DNA of 64,000 nucleotides from Flavobacterium proteolyticum (GTDB lineage: Bacteria; Bacteroidota; Bacteroidia; Flavobacteriales; Flavobacteriaceae), in assembly GCF_015223105.1 (NCBI RefSeq), contig NZ_JADFTZ010000004.1, forward strand, positions 124,001 to 188,000, written 5' to 3'. Below, one piece after another: positions 19,401 to 25,300 of this stretch. How positions within the stretch are numbered: the stretch's first letter is position 1; each line of letters opens with the position of its first letter. The position numbers and the translations under genes were made by a program. The notes under the pieces are model-generated. The model did not search any database. It saw only the letters and a list, made by a program, of their open reading frames with translations, and was not told the origin of the DNA.

Positions 19401-19670
19401 ATTGGAGGTACGGGTGGAGCTGCAGGTACTGCAAAACATCAATACGCTAATGCACTCTTAAATCGTTATCAAAGTATATATGGAAATCGAGGTTTATCAA
19501 CCAACGTTTATTTTAACAATGGTGTTGGAAATCGAGGTTTTCTTGATGTTCTTGATAGAACTAATGGAGTTATTTATGATTTTAAATTTGGTAGTGCTGT
19601 TATGAGTCCTGCTCAGTTTAGCAAATATTCAAATAATTTTGGATTACCAATACAAGTAATTAGACCTTAA
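7470..19670 (+). CDS. Giant SpvB/FG-GAP/RHS polymorphic toxin with nuclease-like tip
   Basis: A 4066-residue protein. A hydrophobic N-terminus (about 10-30) looks like an export signal. An SpvB-type domain covers about 460-800, followed by a calcium-binding acidic repeat (DSDNDGVCNEDDLCPD, about 808-825). FG-GAP/VCBS motifs such as DINGDGLDDI occur near 1037, 1134, 2274, 2373, 2453 and 2545. RHS/YD repeats fill about 2600-3700, and the RHS core (HLGTGTFLSD, then YYYYGARYYNPRF) ends at DPTGM near 3812. The remaining 254 residues are the variable tip. It contains LDVLDRTNGVIYDFKFG near 4025-4041, a D...DxK pattern fitting a PD-(D/E)xK nuclease toxin. The layout joins Tc-toxin B and C components in one chain. 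Confidence 0.85.
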   Translation: MYYFFKNNKTNKFFAYFLLLCLSTSGYSTELMLKYIDIKLTNSNTFFSSSIDTNLPENNNLSQPKSEVVDSKESKTNLNKYEIVYDSDLVEGNIGISKAGEFDYVYDNIFKLNINASDLINKEVYLTYDIYGIDKATLPAKSVNFNKVTGGYVVKFSKNWQNVEEKINGTWLNDGINTVYFTVPKNAVYNYKIKNLKIVIKEKSNSNNLIELKKCFSFKNETKNIYLNGFIKNVNSNSSEYKLLLNGKQVKLYENQFEDVIKDYTYKNLSLQLFKNDVLIDKLDIDKEQFIHSDRNYELEPLDLKSNFIGDVNNSETTKNYALYEETKYNLEELRSIDIPEFESSFINVTRNKTAYRVNNIKIKDSTAFKLFTEYDAQLIPNGYTEKDIQTFHFDRDYKKWIPVSKDTLIQDKNIIVAISDKEGDYVNGIIQAPESPQTSSFTPTMMSDIKAADPSSEMTIISPPEVSQKGDANVSFPIKIPAGRNGLQPQLAIQYNSEGGNGWLGQGWSLNIPAITIDTKWGTPTFNPTKESEIYTLNGEQLMYPKQNGKDWMPNRHFDVDGAPSGTFSTGDIDRTADLVFTPRKQGSFAKIERKGGSVNDYYWKVTGTDGTVYWYGGKNNVVTNAVIKNSNGNIVHWGLYLVEDIHGNTMKYTYTNSIYSSGTGINTNLNGGNVFQISNISYSGYNDTDYKYDVQFIRTPTTFIRQDASISARLGVKQVEPNFLSEIRVRNINPSTSNVIRKYTFEMGYGKFGKGQLKSISEYNGNQFFYKHTFDYYNDITVDNQDIYYTDGEIEVICNDGNEPCLDSDNDGVCNEDDLCPDKPGPVDNNGCPKPVLKCYQLTISSSFLLNECLVAGVNVKVNGVVLLGGPFYSVDEIVSAMQIQHPTTNYNPTNNILTISNTALTYINFEIYTGKDVCFKANFFDCVTGKNNSQVYKQFFSDLKQNNSFSISDGLTLEDPCDDLIINDEFLVPGYSPSFDSSASILGSSKSQAISGGFYIGIGVGGNRFTKMTTFGVQWSWGNDKSFGMTSLIDINGDGLDDIVSKEGGNLYYKKHIVTRTYDVNNEPVVTHSFEARKPIVGMNNFYRAFGRNNSRNFQVTFGFRRAGGFVGHDKSKSKSETDIFFTDGNGDGLMDIVRDGVVYFNRIDGNGNPSFIPDSQGTENLVITAAPIGIEVPDEYFEDEITFPAFDVVKVWEAPRDGNIKIDNNISLLDTSKEAIISVEMEKNISQCYNINFAAPYIIKQLKKYSFFNGLLSQNGTPNPLNPQVLGICDGISTRLKSITLNGVTLNSNSPNFFHLTHGNNNIGYINQCTNVLPNICPGYLNLNMNHPVSCQDTSNKSFSDVSLIENLFSNLVNSLSINSSLISFENLSYNFLRGGTGTNGFLYVFMNGSRYNFNFYSTDNVTGTCLFDIYKNDIDPGRLNWLNGPNFYSYTRPSLSSVLNGNINVGIDTQVYLNGNLLGTFNLYNNFNAFQSAFEAQYGTAYNITAPAASNNYTVSITMNGTYAFNNISLVPVSNPSQNYTYTFSQTNCNNLPIVNPSPIANNSLGNIQIEPTREETEYAINKWVSEGNEIDLPYENLKQNFAFDFTNNGIYNNISGNYLLTIDGNSYEWYNEQNNRVNGNGLKNKLFELSGIDISNFLVEMQQANIASINRDRIENRQKAIDWINNKELELLNQNALLNTDSSRTVNQTNCNETPNELCLLYGTQLNASNYSVTNTLINNCSGQTLSVKKGDRIYFRVHSVLNGNSPINWDPKVEYTNPGYATIFDANNTTPFSSSYSDSFVLTNKLPTTFPGNSGNAKITWEPFTINPSDKVTYQIIKETIGANPSNNDVSPNIISTQVIYTKVCPPNVISTITPIASPIDLNNIAISQSSGYDANLQQTHFYFKVISTSNVDWKNSIWKPEMECTTVTPINPGDGAPTEGNLTSVIKLYPVADYDLYRIFPCGPTYVKKDISLILNQPGTKRIRPNLTNSIFATGDNGKINFVVKSGNQFIGSKTITVTNGIVSNVIPPFINLGANVTSNIEIMFTVDDSNNDGSSQSLLKKLALASTPLAIITSGSTNINVSKSEVTLYQKTDSRFGNFYRSWGQFMYNPANVTGALSTGIANTYLIKEEALQTPTLSQSEANQLNNDLAALNDNMSDIDLANFEASHMNYINNLAFLSANPQRDLIDGNVTDRWIGFHKENYAAEFSYRAASLSQSMADLEEGFESVEQAVLQTGAFAISKYAKGKSNNNFSGGASAFGVGVNASISNNGFNNALTDYVDYNGDRYPDIVSTNKIQFTNKTGGLFSPLNKVEEPVNQSSSDSKGFGASGSFGKNSDDGGDKSGKKFGFERFDGFKGNAGAGISGNFTKGNSETSRFWTDINGDGLSDLLITSGSTTNVTLNFGPTTPNTAINNWGNLPLFKSKSNAISGGIGVNKWNGSAEAGISLTTSWNKTTNTLIDINGDGLLDMIEADDNLGVKLNLGNKFADNTVWTSSYDLKRESASVGAALNVGFTFAFVWRLWFITFKIPALNFQTSPISTTTNKTTKSIVDYDGDGYGDLLEQISPNTIKVYYSKIRRTDKLKTVTNPLGGKFTIDYKVQKVDYNNPNPKWVMSSVSVNDNYDKVNDGEDVYNKHFVYENGRYDRREREFYGYEQVKVIDYKTNDQGTEEVYRTSVSKYNNTSYFLNGLQLESYILKGDDETKKFNRTVNTYNLYKLNNTNDEIDFSTVLPHTYDVGGHEGRRSACVLLAKTRSEVYELNPSSTLATEVEFTYDSKGRVVEYLNKGDLSNTNDDYLSKIGYHDTLNAQNIISIPKSIAVIIPSTGIVKRERKTEIDGIGNIIKVSARNNSSWADTEMKYDMYGNLVNIKYPNNSINEFSSYDYTYDNDFHKYLIKVKDVAFGYESSTTYDTSLDKPLEVIDIAGNKTIYKYDNFGRTTKVIGPKEIVAGRDYTIMFEYFPYLSSLPSSANASATNFMPVALTKHFDSQNPTNDIETYTFVDGLGRPIQVKKDIELNTGSSSSPTLVEALTVSGKTKFDTYARTIESFQPWWEDKTPATQFLINEYAVTESSKVEYDELDRAIKTIDEEGNESTVQFSIGTDINGINSHKTKTDVDQNGTQHLITETFVDANGRTVSTKNVGGTTGSIWTKFNYNAIGELMSYTDAENLTTEYEYDMFGRKLSVKHPDSGKTNYKYDNVNLVAIQTQNLIGTSNQISYLYDHNRLKEVLFPPMPTGANISNVMYQYGNSGNETGRLIFVSDATGTQEYKYGNMGETIEVNRTIVAPNLPTRNFTTNFEYDSFNRIQNLVYPDGEIVSYLYNRGGNLKQMKSSINGVETDYIKRIDYDYFEQKKYMKYGNNTETFYDYSPELRRLQTLNVKAANGQNMFNNSYTYDKVGNLTNVSNNATYNTINYLGGVYNSTFTYDNLNRLSTANGDFTGYIPNRAYEDNRKSYSLEMMYNDTHGIIQKKQVHTTQGYLPVYENSYTNKYDYQAGTHRAVKITNVENGVVEQLKYDNNGNMLSGSNPDGFRRMYWDEVNRLRVVNDNNQSLQHYIYDAAGERTLKASSKVEKVFVNGQITSTTTTMGLYTTYVSPYMVVDADQRYSNHYFNGSERIVSRMGAEDISLFEQNNLPIAPTQNQNIQKSGTPETQSQEVDYNAIKNLQIADFNYYINQQSEGSNKVKVNYKEYKVADTETEDTSENKELIVAPAPLEEIYYYHSDHLGTGTFLSDSAGNPYQFFLNLPFGETMIEQHSYSGDYTNRYKFNGKELDEETGYYYYGARYYNPRFSIWLSVDPLAEKFHNWNPYNYTMQNPINLTDPTGMCPEEGGGETTGSWYRKQEGKNLTYLYSTDRVPDGFTKINSERVVYGKNGNSNLTLNNDGTFNVTTSSGKSVNGSVEWNMQLANGGDFKLMAGGYLNHYQEKAVGMGAVDNGIMFLAGELALKYAISGGKYLWSLRGGKEAAKTGLTNPQLVQKSATLAERAIGGTGGAAGTAKHQYANALLNRYQSIYGNRGLSTNVYFNNGVGNRGFLDVLDRTNGVIYDFKFGSAVMSPAQFSKYSNNFGLPIQVIRP

Positions 19671-19671
19671 T

Positions 19672-20361
19672 ATGTCAGAAAATATGAAAGAGATAAAAAA
19701 AAGAGCTACTGAGGAATGGTTAAGTTCCATTCCTCAACTTTCAGCATTTGCTCAAAATAAGCTTTACAGAGTAGTTGGTTGTTTCATCATTGGTGTAGAA
19801 TTAGTAAAGCTACCAAAATTAGAAGAATACAGACCACATTTTGTATTATATCCATTATGGAAAAGTGGTTTGAAAAATTGTTTAGATAACCCAACAATTC
19901 TTTTTGAAATAAACAATAAGAAAGGTTTGCAGTTTTCTATACCTTATTTAAAACAGAGTGTAAATTTTAATGAAGTTATTGAGTGTCTAAAAATACAAGC
20001 GCCAATTTTATTAACCGAAAATGTTTCGATAAAATCCTTACTTGAATTAGTAGATGGTCGTTTTAATGATATTTTAGTTAAATCAAATTCTGCACAACAA
20101 GCTAAATTATTTGAGCTAAAATTTTATTTAGCGCTTTACTCTGGAAATCAATTACAGATTCAAAATGTTTTAAATCAAATTCAACAGGCGAGTAAAAATT
20201 GGAATATGCAAATGTTTGAAATGTGGTATGGTAAATTTGATTTGTGGTTGCAAAGATTACGTGAAAAAGAGGGTAAACGAGAAGATTTTATAAAGCAAAT
20301 AGAAGCAAACAAGCAGGACAAAAAAATAATGCTATTAAAGAGTTCAGAACTCACTATATAA
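19672..20361 (+). CDS. Putative immunity protein for the Rhs toxin tip
   Basis: A 229-residue soluble protein beginning one base after the toxin stop codon, the canonical place for an immunity gene. No transmembrane segment or signal peptide is seen, so it would act in the cytoplasm, matching a nuclease toxin. The C-terminal half is helical, rich in glutamine and lysine. I do not recognise a named immunity family; the call rests on position, size and translational coupling. Confidence 0.65.
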   Translation: MSENMKEIKKRATEEWLSSIPQLSAFAQNKLYRVVGCFIIGVELVKLPKLEEYRPHFVLYPLWKSGLKNCLDNPTILFEINNKKGLQFSIPYLKQSVNFNEVIECLKIQAPILLTENVSIKSLLELVDGRFNDILVKSNSAQQAKLFELKFYLALYSGNQLQIQNVLNQIQQASKNWNMQMFEMWYGKFDLWLQRLREKEGKREDFIKQIEANKQDKKIMLLKSSELTI

Positions 20362-20417
20362 TGTTTAAATTAAAAATTATGTTTTTTGGATTAAAATTTT
20401 AAAGTATTATTTTATGA

Positions 20418-20489
20418 GCCACCCCTGACGGCTCTGAATATATTCAATGTAACGATTGTGCGGAAATGCTTTCCATGCCTACAAAGTAA
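20418..20489 (+). pseudogene. Remnant of a displaced Rhs toxin C-terminus
   Basis: Directly after an in-frame TGA at 20415-20417, a 23-codon open stretch encodes ATPDGSEYIQCNDCAEMLS and three to four further residues before TAA. It has no start codon and reads like the extreme end of a toxin tip (Cys-Asn-Asp-Cys). It lies 57 bases after the immunity gene, where displaced orphan tips accumulate in Rhs loci. The remainder of 20490-20636 shows no gene. Confidence 0.4.
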
Positions 20490-20636
20490 ATAAACAAAAA
20501 CTACATTGTAATAGTGTGGTTTTTGTTATTAGTTAGCTATGCTTAATTTTTGTATTATAAACAATGATATATAAAGAGATATTTTTACTATTTAAATAGT
20601 AGGTTTAATTATGTAAACGATATTGTATAAAAATGA

Positions 20637-20658
20637 AAACCCAGCAATTGCTGGGTTT
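20637..20658. terminator. Bidirectional terminator between immunity gene and lipoprotein
   Basis: A perfect 22-base palindrome with core CCCAGCAATTGCTGGG is flanked by A and T residues. It can end transcription of the converging lipoprotein gene and of the toxin operon. Confidence 0.65.
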
Positions 20659-20680
20659 GTGTTTTAATGAGTATTGTGTA

Positions 20681-21277
20681 TTAGTTTATTTCTAATAACG
20701 CTTGGCTGCCACAATTTAAGGTTAGCGTTTGATAAGTTGTTTGTCCTTGATTAGGACCTTCGGTTGGTGTTATTTCAAAATTATAAACTCCAGTATCCCA
20801 GCCTTCTAAATATATGATTAAGCCAGGAACAACAATTTGAGAGTCACTAATTGGTCCAGTATAGGTAACATTACAGTTGTATAAAGTATTATTTTTAAAA
20901 ATTAAATCACCTCTAAAATTACTTGTTAAGTTTGTTGAAAATAAATTTAACGTATTACCTACAATTGGATCAACTGTATTATAAATTGCATTTTCTAAAT
21001 AGCAATCAGCTGTTGTTTTCCAATAATAAGTTAAAGGTTGTAAATTTTCAAATGTTACTTTTCCGTTTGCATTTGTCGTTGATGTTGCAATTATGTTTGT
21101 ATCGTTGTCATAATCTTCTTGAGAGGTGTATAGTTTGACTTCAATATTTTCTAGAGCTGTACTGCTTTCATCTAATACAGTCAATTCTAGTCGGGTGTCT
21201 TCCGCAGTATCATCTGAATCCGGACTGCATGCAAATAAAATAAGAAAAAGAGGTAAAATAAATTTTAAGTGTTTCAT
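20681..21277 (-). CDS. Lipoprotein with Ig-like/prealbumin-type fold
   Basis: A 198-residue lipoprotein. The signal peptide ends in a lipobox with Cys 17 (LFLILFAC), followed by SPDSDD, acidic residues typical of surface-exported Bacteroidetes lipoproteins. Residues about 28-95 (LELTVLDESSTALENIEVKL, then TTNANGKVTFENLQP) look like a carboxypeptidase-regulatory or Ig-like beta sandwich. It runs opposite to the toxin operon and ends at a shared terminator. It may be cargo of the element; the function is unknown. Confidence 0.65.
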   Translation of the reverse strand: MKHLKFILPLFLILFACSPDSDDTAEDTRLELTVLDESSTALENIEVKLYTSQEDYDNDTNIIATSTTNANGKVTFENLQPLTYYWKTTADCYLENAIYNTVDPIVGNTLNLFSTNLTSNFRGDLIFKNNTLYNCNVTYTGPISDSQIVVPGLIIYLEGWDTGVYNFEITPTEGPNQGQTTYQTLTLNCGSQALLEIN

Positions 21278-21398
21278 TTTAATGTTTGTTGTGTTTGATT
21301 AATTATTAAAATTTTTACTATCAAACAAATATAAATAAAAGCAATTAAGAATTGTTTAATTAACTTAAAAAAATCATTTTTTATTAGATAAAAAAATG

Positions 21399-21406
21399 TA
21401 GTTTTG
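21399..21406 (+). promoter_or_regulatory. TAnnTTTG minus-7 promoter element of the structured leader
   Basis: TAGTTTTG at 21399-21406 matches the Bacteroidetes minus-7 consensus exactly. Transcription would start near 21412, upstream of the structured RNA region. A minus-33 element is not clear. Confidence 0.4.
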
Positions 21407-21411
21407 TTAGT

Positions 21412-21632
21412 ATGAAATGATATAATAAACAAATAAAAATATTGCGTTTCGCTTAAAATTTCCTGTTACAGAAATCGACCAAATTTTTTAACACTACAGG
21501 AAGTAAGAGTGGAAACGTCTGCGGTAAGCGTGGGCGTTCCTTTTTGCTATGTAGTGTGGGTTCTTGGTCGGACCTCTGTGACTAGCTTGGGGAATTAGCC
21601 CACGTGCTTTTTTAACCTATTTAATACCGCAG
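21412..21632 (+). ncRNA. Structured RNA or 5' leader of unknown class
   Basis: A locally GC-richer segment predicts nested helices. TTCCTGT (21460-21466) pairs with ACAGGAA (21496-21502). CTGCGGTA (21519-21526) pairs with TACCGCAG (21625-21632). AGCGTGGGC (21527-21535) pairs with GCCCACG and flanking bases (21598-21607). GTGGG (21556-21560) is an alternative partner for CCCAC. TTGGTC (21564-21569) pairs with GACTAG (21580-21585). The inner stem is followed by TTTTTT at 21608-21613, like an intrinsic terminator. The outer arm ends four bases before the start codon at 21637, suggesting a cis-acting leader. No known RNA family is assigned. Confidence 0.45.
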
Positions 21633-21636
21633 AGAT

Positions 21637-22101
21637 ATGAATTGTTACCACCACAATGAAGAAGTTTCAGTAGCGCAATGTCATGATTGTAGAAAAGGAC
21701 TTTGTGTAAGTTGTTCTAAAAAGTTTTCTTTTCCTATATGTACTGTTTGCAACACTATTAGAATACAAAATGAGAAGAGTCAAATTATTAAAGATTTGCT
21801 CTTTGCTTATGGTTTTGGTTTACTAGTTATGTTTATGATTAGTAAATTTTCAATACATAAACAACCAAAAAATGTTGGATTCTTATTTTATTTAGCCATG
21901 TTTTATGGATATTCAGGTATTGTGCCAGGTTGGAAAATATTAGATAAAGGTTTTCCAAAGATGTATTTTAATTTATCTATTTTTTATTTTGGATATTTAT
22001 TGATTAAGTTATTTGCTGCGATTTTCATTGGATTTTTTGTCTTACCATTTATGACATTCAAGCATATTAGAAGATTAATCCAATTAAATAAAATCAAGTG
22101 A
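21637..22101 (+). CDS. Small zinc-finger (B-box-like) multi-pass membrane protein
   Basis: A 154-residue protein. Residues 3-40 contain Cys and His in a B-box-like arrangement (CYHHNEEVSVAQCHDCRKGL, then CVSC and CTVC), followed by three or four hydrophobic helices. A zinc-binding head with a membrane anchor is seen in many unassigned bacterial proteins. It is preceded by a highly structured leader whose outer helix reaches almost to the start codon, suggesting post-transcriptional control. It sits upstream of the YobI-like NTPase; whether they act together is unknown. Confidence 0.6.
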   Translation: MNCYHHNEEVSVAQCHDCRKGLCVSCSKKFSFPICTVCNTIRIQNEKSQIIKDLLFAYGFGLLVMFMISKFSIHKQPKNVGFLFYLAMFYGYSGIVPGWKILDKGFPKMYFNLSIFYFGYLLIKLFAAIFIGFFVLPFMTFKHIRRLIQLNKIK

Positions 22102-22237
22102 TTTTTTATTCCCTAAAGTTTAATTTTCAATATATCAAAATTTAATAAAATCTGCTGAAGTGAATTTTAAGTTTCAATTTACGGAAATCCGTAAAGTTTA
22201 ATTAATCCCTCTATTTACTTTAGCTCCCAAAGGTACC

Positions 22238-22311
22238 CCCGTAAAAATACCTGGTTTGAAAATCAGGTATTTTTACGGGTTGTATGGGTGTTTTATTTTA
22301 GTTATGTTTGG
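22238..22311 (+). promoter_or_regulatory. Hairpin operator plus promoter upstream of the YobI-like gene (copy 1)
   Basis: A perfect 16-bp stem (22238-22253 with 22264-22279, loop GTTTGAAAAT) abuts GTTG at 22279-22282. Twenty bases later comes TATGTTTG at 22303-22310, a Bacteroidetes promoter (consensus TTTG-N19-TAnnTTTG). The same arrangement, from ACCTGG to TATGTTTGG with identical spacing, recurs at 30051-30113 before the RM operon. The hairpin placed against the minus-33 element suggests a shared regulator or a shared hairpin insertion. Confidence 0.6.
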
Positions 22312-22338
22312 GAATTAACAATTGTAAAGACAAATAAA

Positions 22339-25300
22339 GTGATTAAAGTTAAAATTAGAAACCATATTTTTTCTTGGGATAAAATAAAATTAATTAAAGA
22401 TGGAAAAAGTGAATCTCCTATATCTTCACTTGCTCCAAAAATTTTAACTAAAAAAGAAGATTTAGATAAGGTTCAACCTTATTTAGATAAGCTTAATGAA
22501 ACTATAGATTCAAAAGGGATTAATAACATTGCTTTAACAGGTGGATATGGTTCCGGAAAAAGTACAATTCTAGCTACATTTAAAAAATTAAACCCACAGT
22601 ATGAGTTCTTAAATATTTCTTTGGCTTCTTTCAATAAGAAAAATGCAGATGATACACTAACTGCAGCTGATAAGAAGTTGCAAAAAGAAGAATTAGAAAG
22701 ATTATTAGAGGTTAGTATTTTACAACAAATATTTTATCACGTTAAACCAGATGAAATTCCTGAATCTCGTTTCAAAAGAATTATCAATATTCCTGATTGG
22801 AAGATATGGTGTATTTCAATCGGTTTTATTCTGTGGGTTTCAAGTTCAGTTTTATTATTGAAATACGATTATTTAGATAAAATTAATCCGAATAGCTGGG
22901 ATAGCAAGTATAGTTTCGATTTTTTTGCACTATTAATATTTACAATAGTATTTAGTGGATTAGGTTTATTTTCAAAGTTGATTATCAAATTATTCAGTAA
23001 CTCAAAAATTAATAAAGTAAACATTAAAGGAGAATTAGAGTTAGGAGATAATGCAAATAAGTCCGTATTTAATGAACATTTAGAAGAAATATTGTACTTC
23101 TTTGAACGAACAAAATATAATGTTATAATAATAGAAGATTTAGATAGATTTGATAGTACTGATATCTTTACAAAACTTAGAGAAATAAATATTCTTTTAA
23201 ATAATTCAAAACTCATAAACAGAGAAATTAATTTTGTTTATGCGGTTGGAGACGATTTATTTGATGATAAAAAAGAGAGAGTAAAATTCTTTGAATACAT
23301 TATACCGGTTATTCCTTTTATTAATTCATCTAATGCGGATGACCAATTAAAAACATTAATTAGCAACGCTGGTTTAGATGAAAATATTTTTACAAAAGAG
23401 TTTATTTCAGATGTAACAATTTTTATAGATGATATAGACATGCGTTTGTTAACAAATATTTTTCATGAATTTGTAATTTATAGAAAAACATTAAAACCAG
23501 AATTTATAAAGAAAAATGATGAGTTATTTGCAATGATAACTTATAAAAACATAGACCCTAAAGATTTTAATAAACTTAACAAGAGAGAGGGTAATTTATA
23601 TGAATTAGTTAATAATAAAAAAAAATATATTAAAGAATTTATTGAAAAGATAGATACTGAAATATTGCTTAAAAATTCTAAAATAGCCGAAATTGAAAAA
23701 CATACAATATCTGATGTTGAAGAATTAAGAGGGATTTATGTTAATAAAGTTTTGGCTAAGCTTCCATCTGAGGCAGTGATTAATAAGGATGTATTAATTG
23801 AACTTATAAGTGAAGAGGGGTTTAAAGCTATAATTAATGGTAATTTAGCTTTTGAACAATTTTCTTTTCACCGTTCTTATAATATGTATGTTAAATCTAA
23901 TAATAACTTTTCTTTTAATTTTAATAAAATCGAAAATGAAGTTAATCCTAATAATTCATATTTAAAAAGATCTGAATTAATAAGATTTAAAAATAATAAT
24001 AAGATTAATTTATTAAAGAGTGAAATTGAAGAATTGCAATCAAATAAATCTGAAATTGAAAATTGGGAATTAAAAAGAGTATTTTGTGAAATAGATATTG
24101 ATCAATTCTTAAACGACTTTTCAAATAATGGATTGTTAAGGAATTTTATTTTAAACGGCTACATCAATGAAAATTATAATGATTATATTTCATTATTTCA
24201 TGAAGTATCGATAACAAAGGAAGATTATAATTTTGAAAGAAATATTAAAGGTGGCTATTCAACAGATTTTAATTATAAATTAAGCGATAAAATTGAAAAT
24301 TTAGTCGAAAGAATTAATAAAATCTATTTTGAAAGAGAAGTAATATTAAATTTTGATTTATTAGATTACCTTGGAAATAACTATGATAAACATAACGATA
24401 AATATGATTCCATTATTAGATTATTAAGTAATGAAAAAGAAAAATCAATGCAGTTTATAGATGAATATATTAAAAATGAAGAGAGACCTCTTTCTGTTTT
24501 TATTGCTAAATTATCTGATAATTGGATAAGGTTTTGGGAATATTGTTATTCTAACTACAGTTATGAAAAACAATTAATCTATTTAAGATTAATAATTGAT
24601 AATTGTACAGTTGATTCAATATTAGCTAATCAAGATAAAGAAAAAATAAAAGAAGCATTTGAAACTAACATTGACTTTATCAAAATAATTCTAAAAGGAG
24701 ATGGTAAGGATTATGATATAACCTTAAAAAATAAGCTTCAAGACTTGATTACTAAGTTAGATGTTAAATTTGATAGCTTAGAGTTTAATAATGATAATTT
24801 ATATAAATTGAATGAATTTATTTATCAAAATGGACATTATAAAATAAATAGTAAAAACATTATTCTAATTCTTAAATCATTTGGACAAAATATAAATCTA
24901 GATGATTTTGAAACATCAAATTATTATGAGATTATGAGTTCAAATTGTCAACCTTTAATTGACTATATTAATTCAGAAATTAATCTATATGTCAATGAGG
25001 TATATTTAAAATTAGAGAATAATGTTAAAGAAAACGAAGAAGCATTAATTGATCTGTTAAATGATGAAAAATTAGATATTGAACTAAAAACAAAAATCAT
25101 TGAAAAAGTAGAGACAAAAATTTCAGTAATGCAAAAAATAGACGATTCAGATATTTATACTCTATTATTGGTAAATAATAAAATAGTTCCCAGATGGGAT
25201 AATTTATTATATGAGTATAATAATAGATATATCGAAAATGAGGAAACTGATAATGAAGAAAATTTGGATCAAGAAATTTCTGATTCAATAATTGAATTTA

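Noticed and set aside
21412..21632. Structured RNA considered as a retron msr-msd or a group II intron fragment
   Set aside because: No reverse transcriptase gene is nearby and no domain V-like hairpin is visible.
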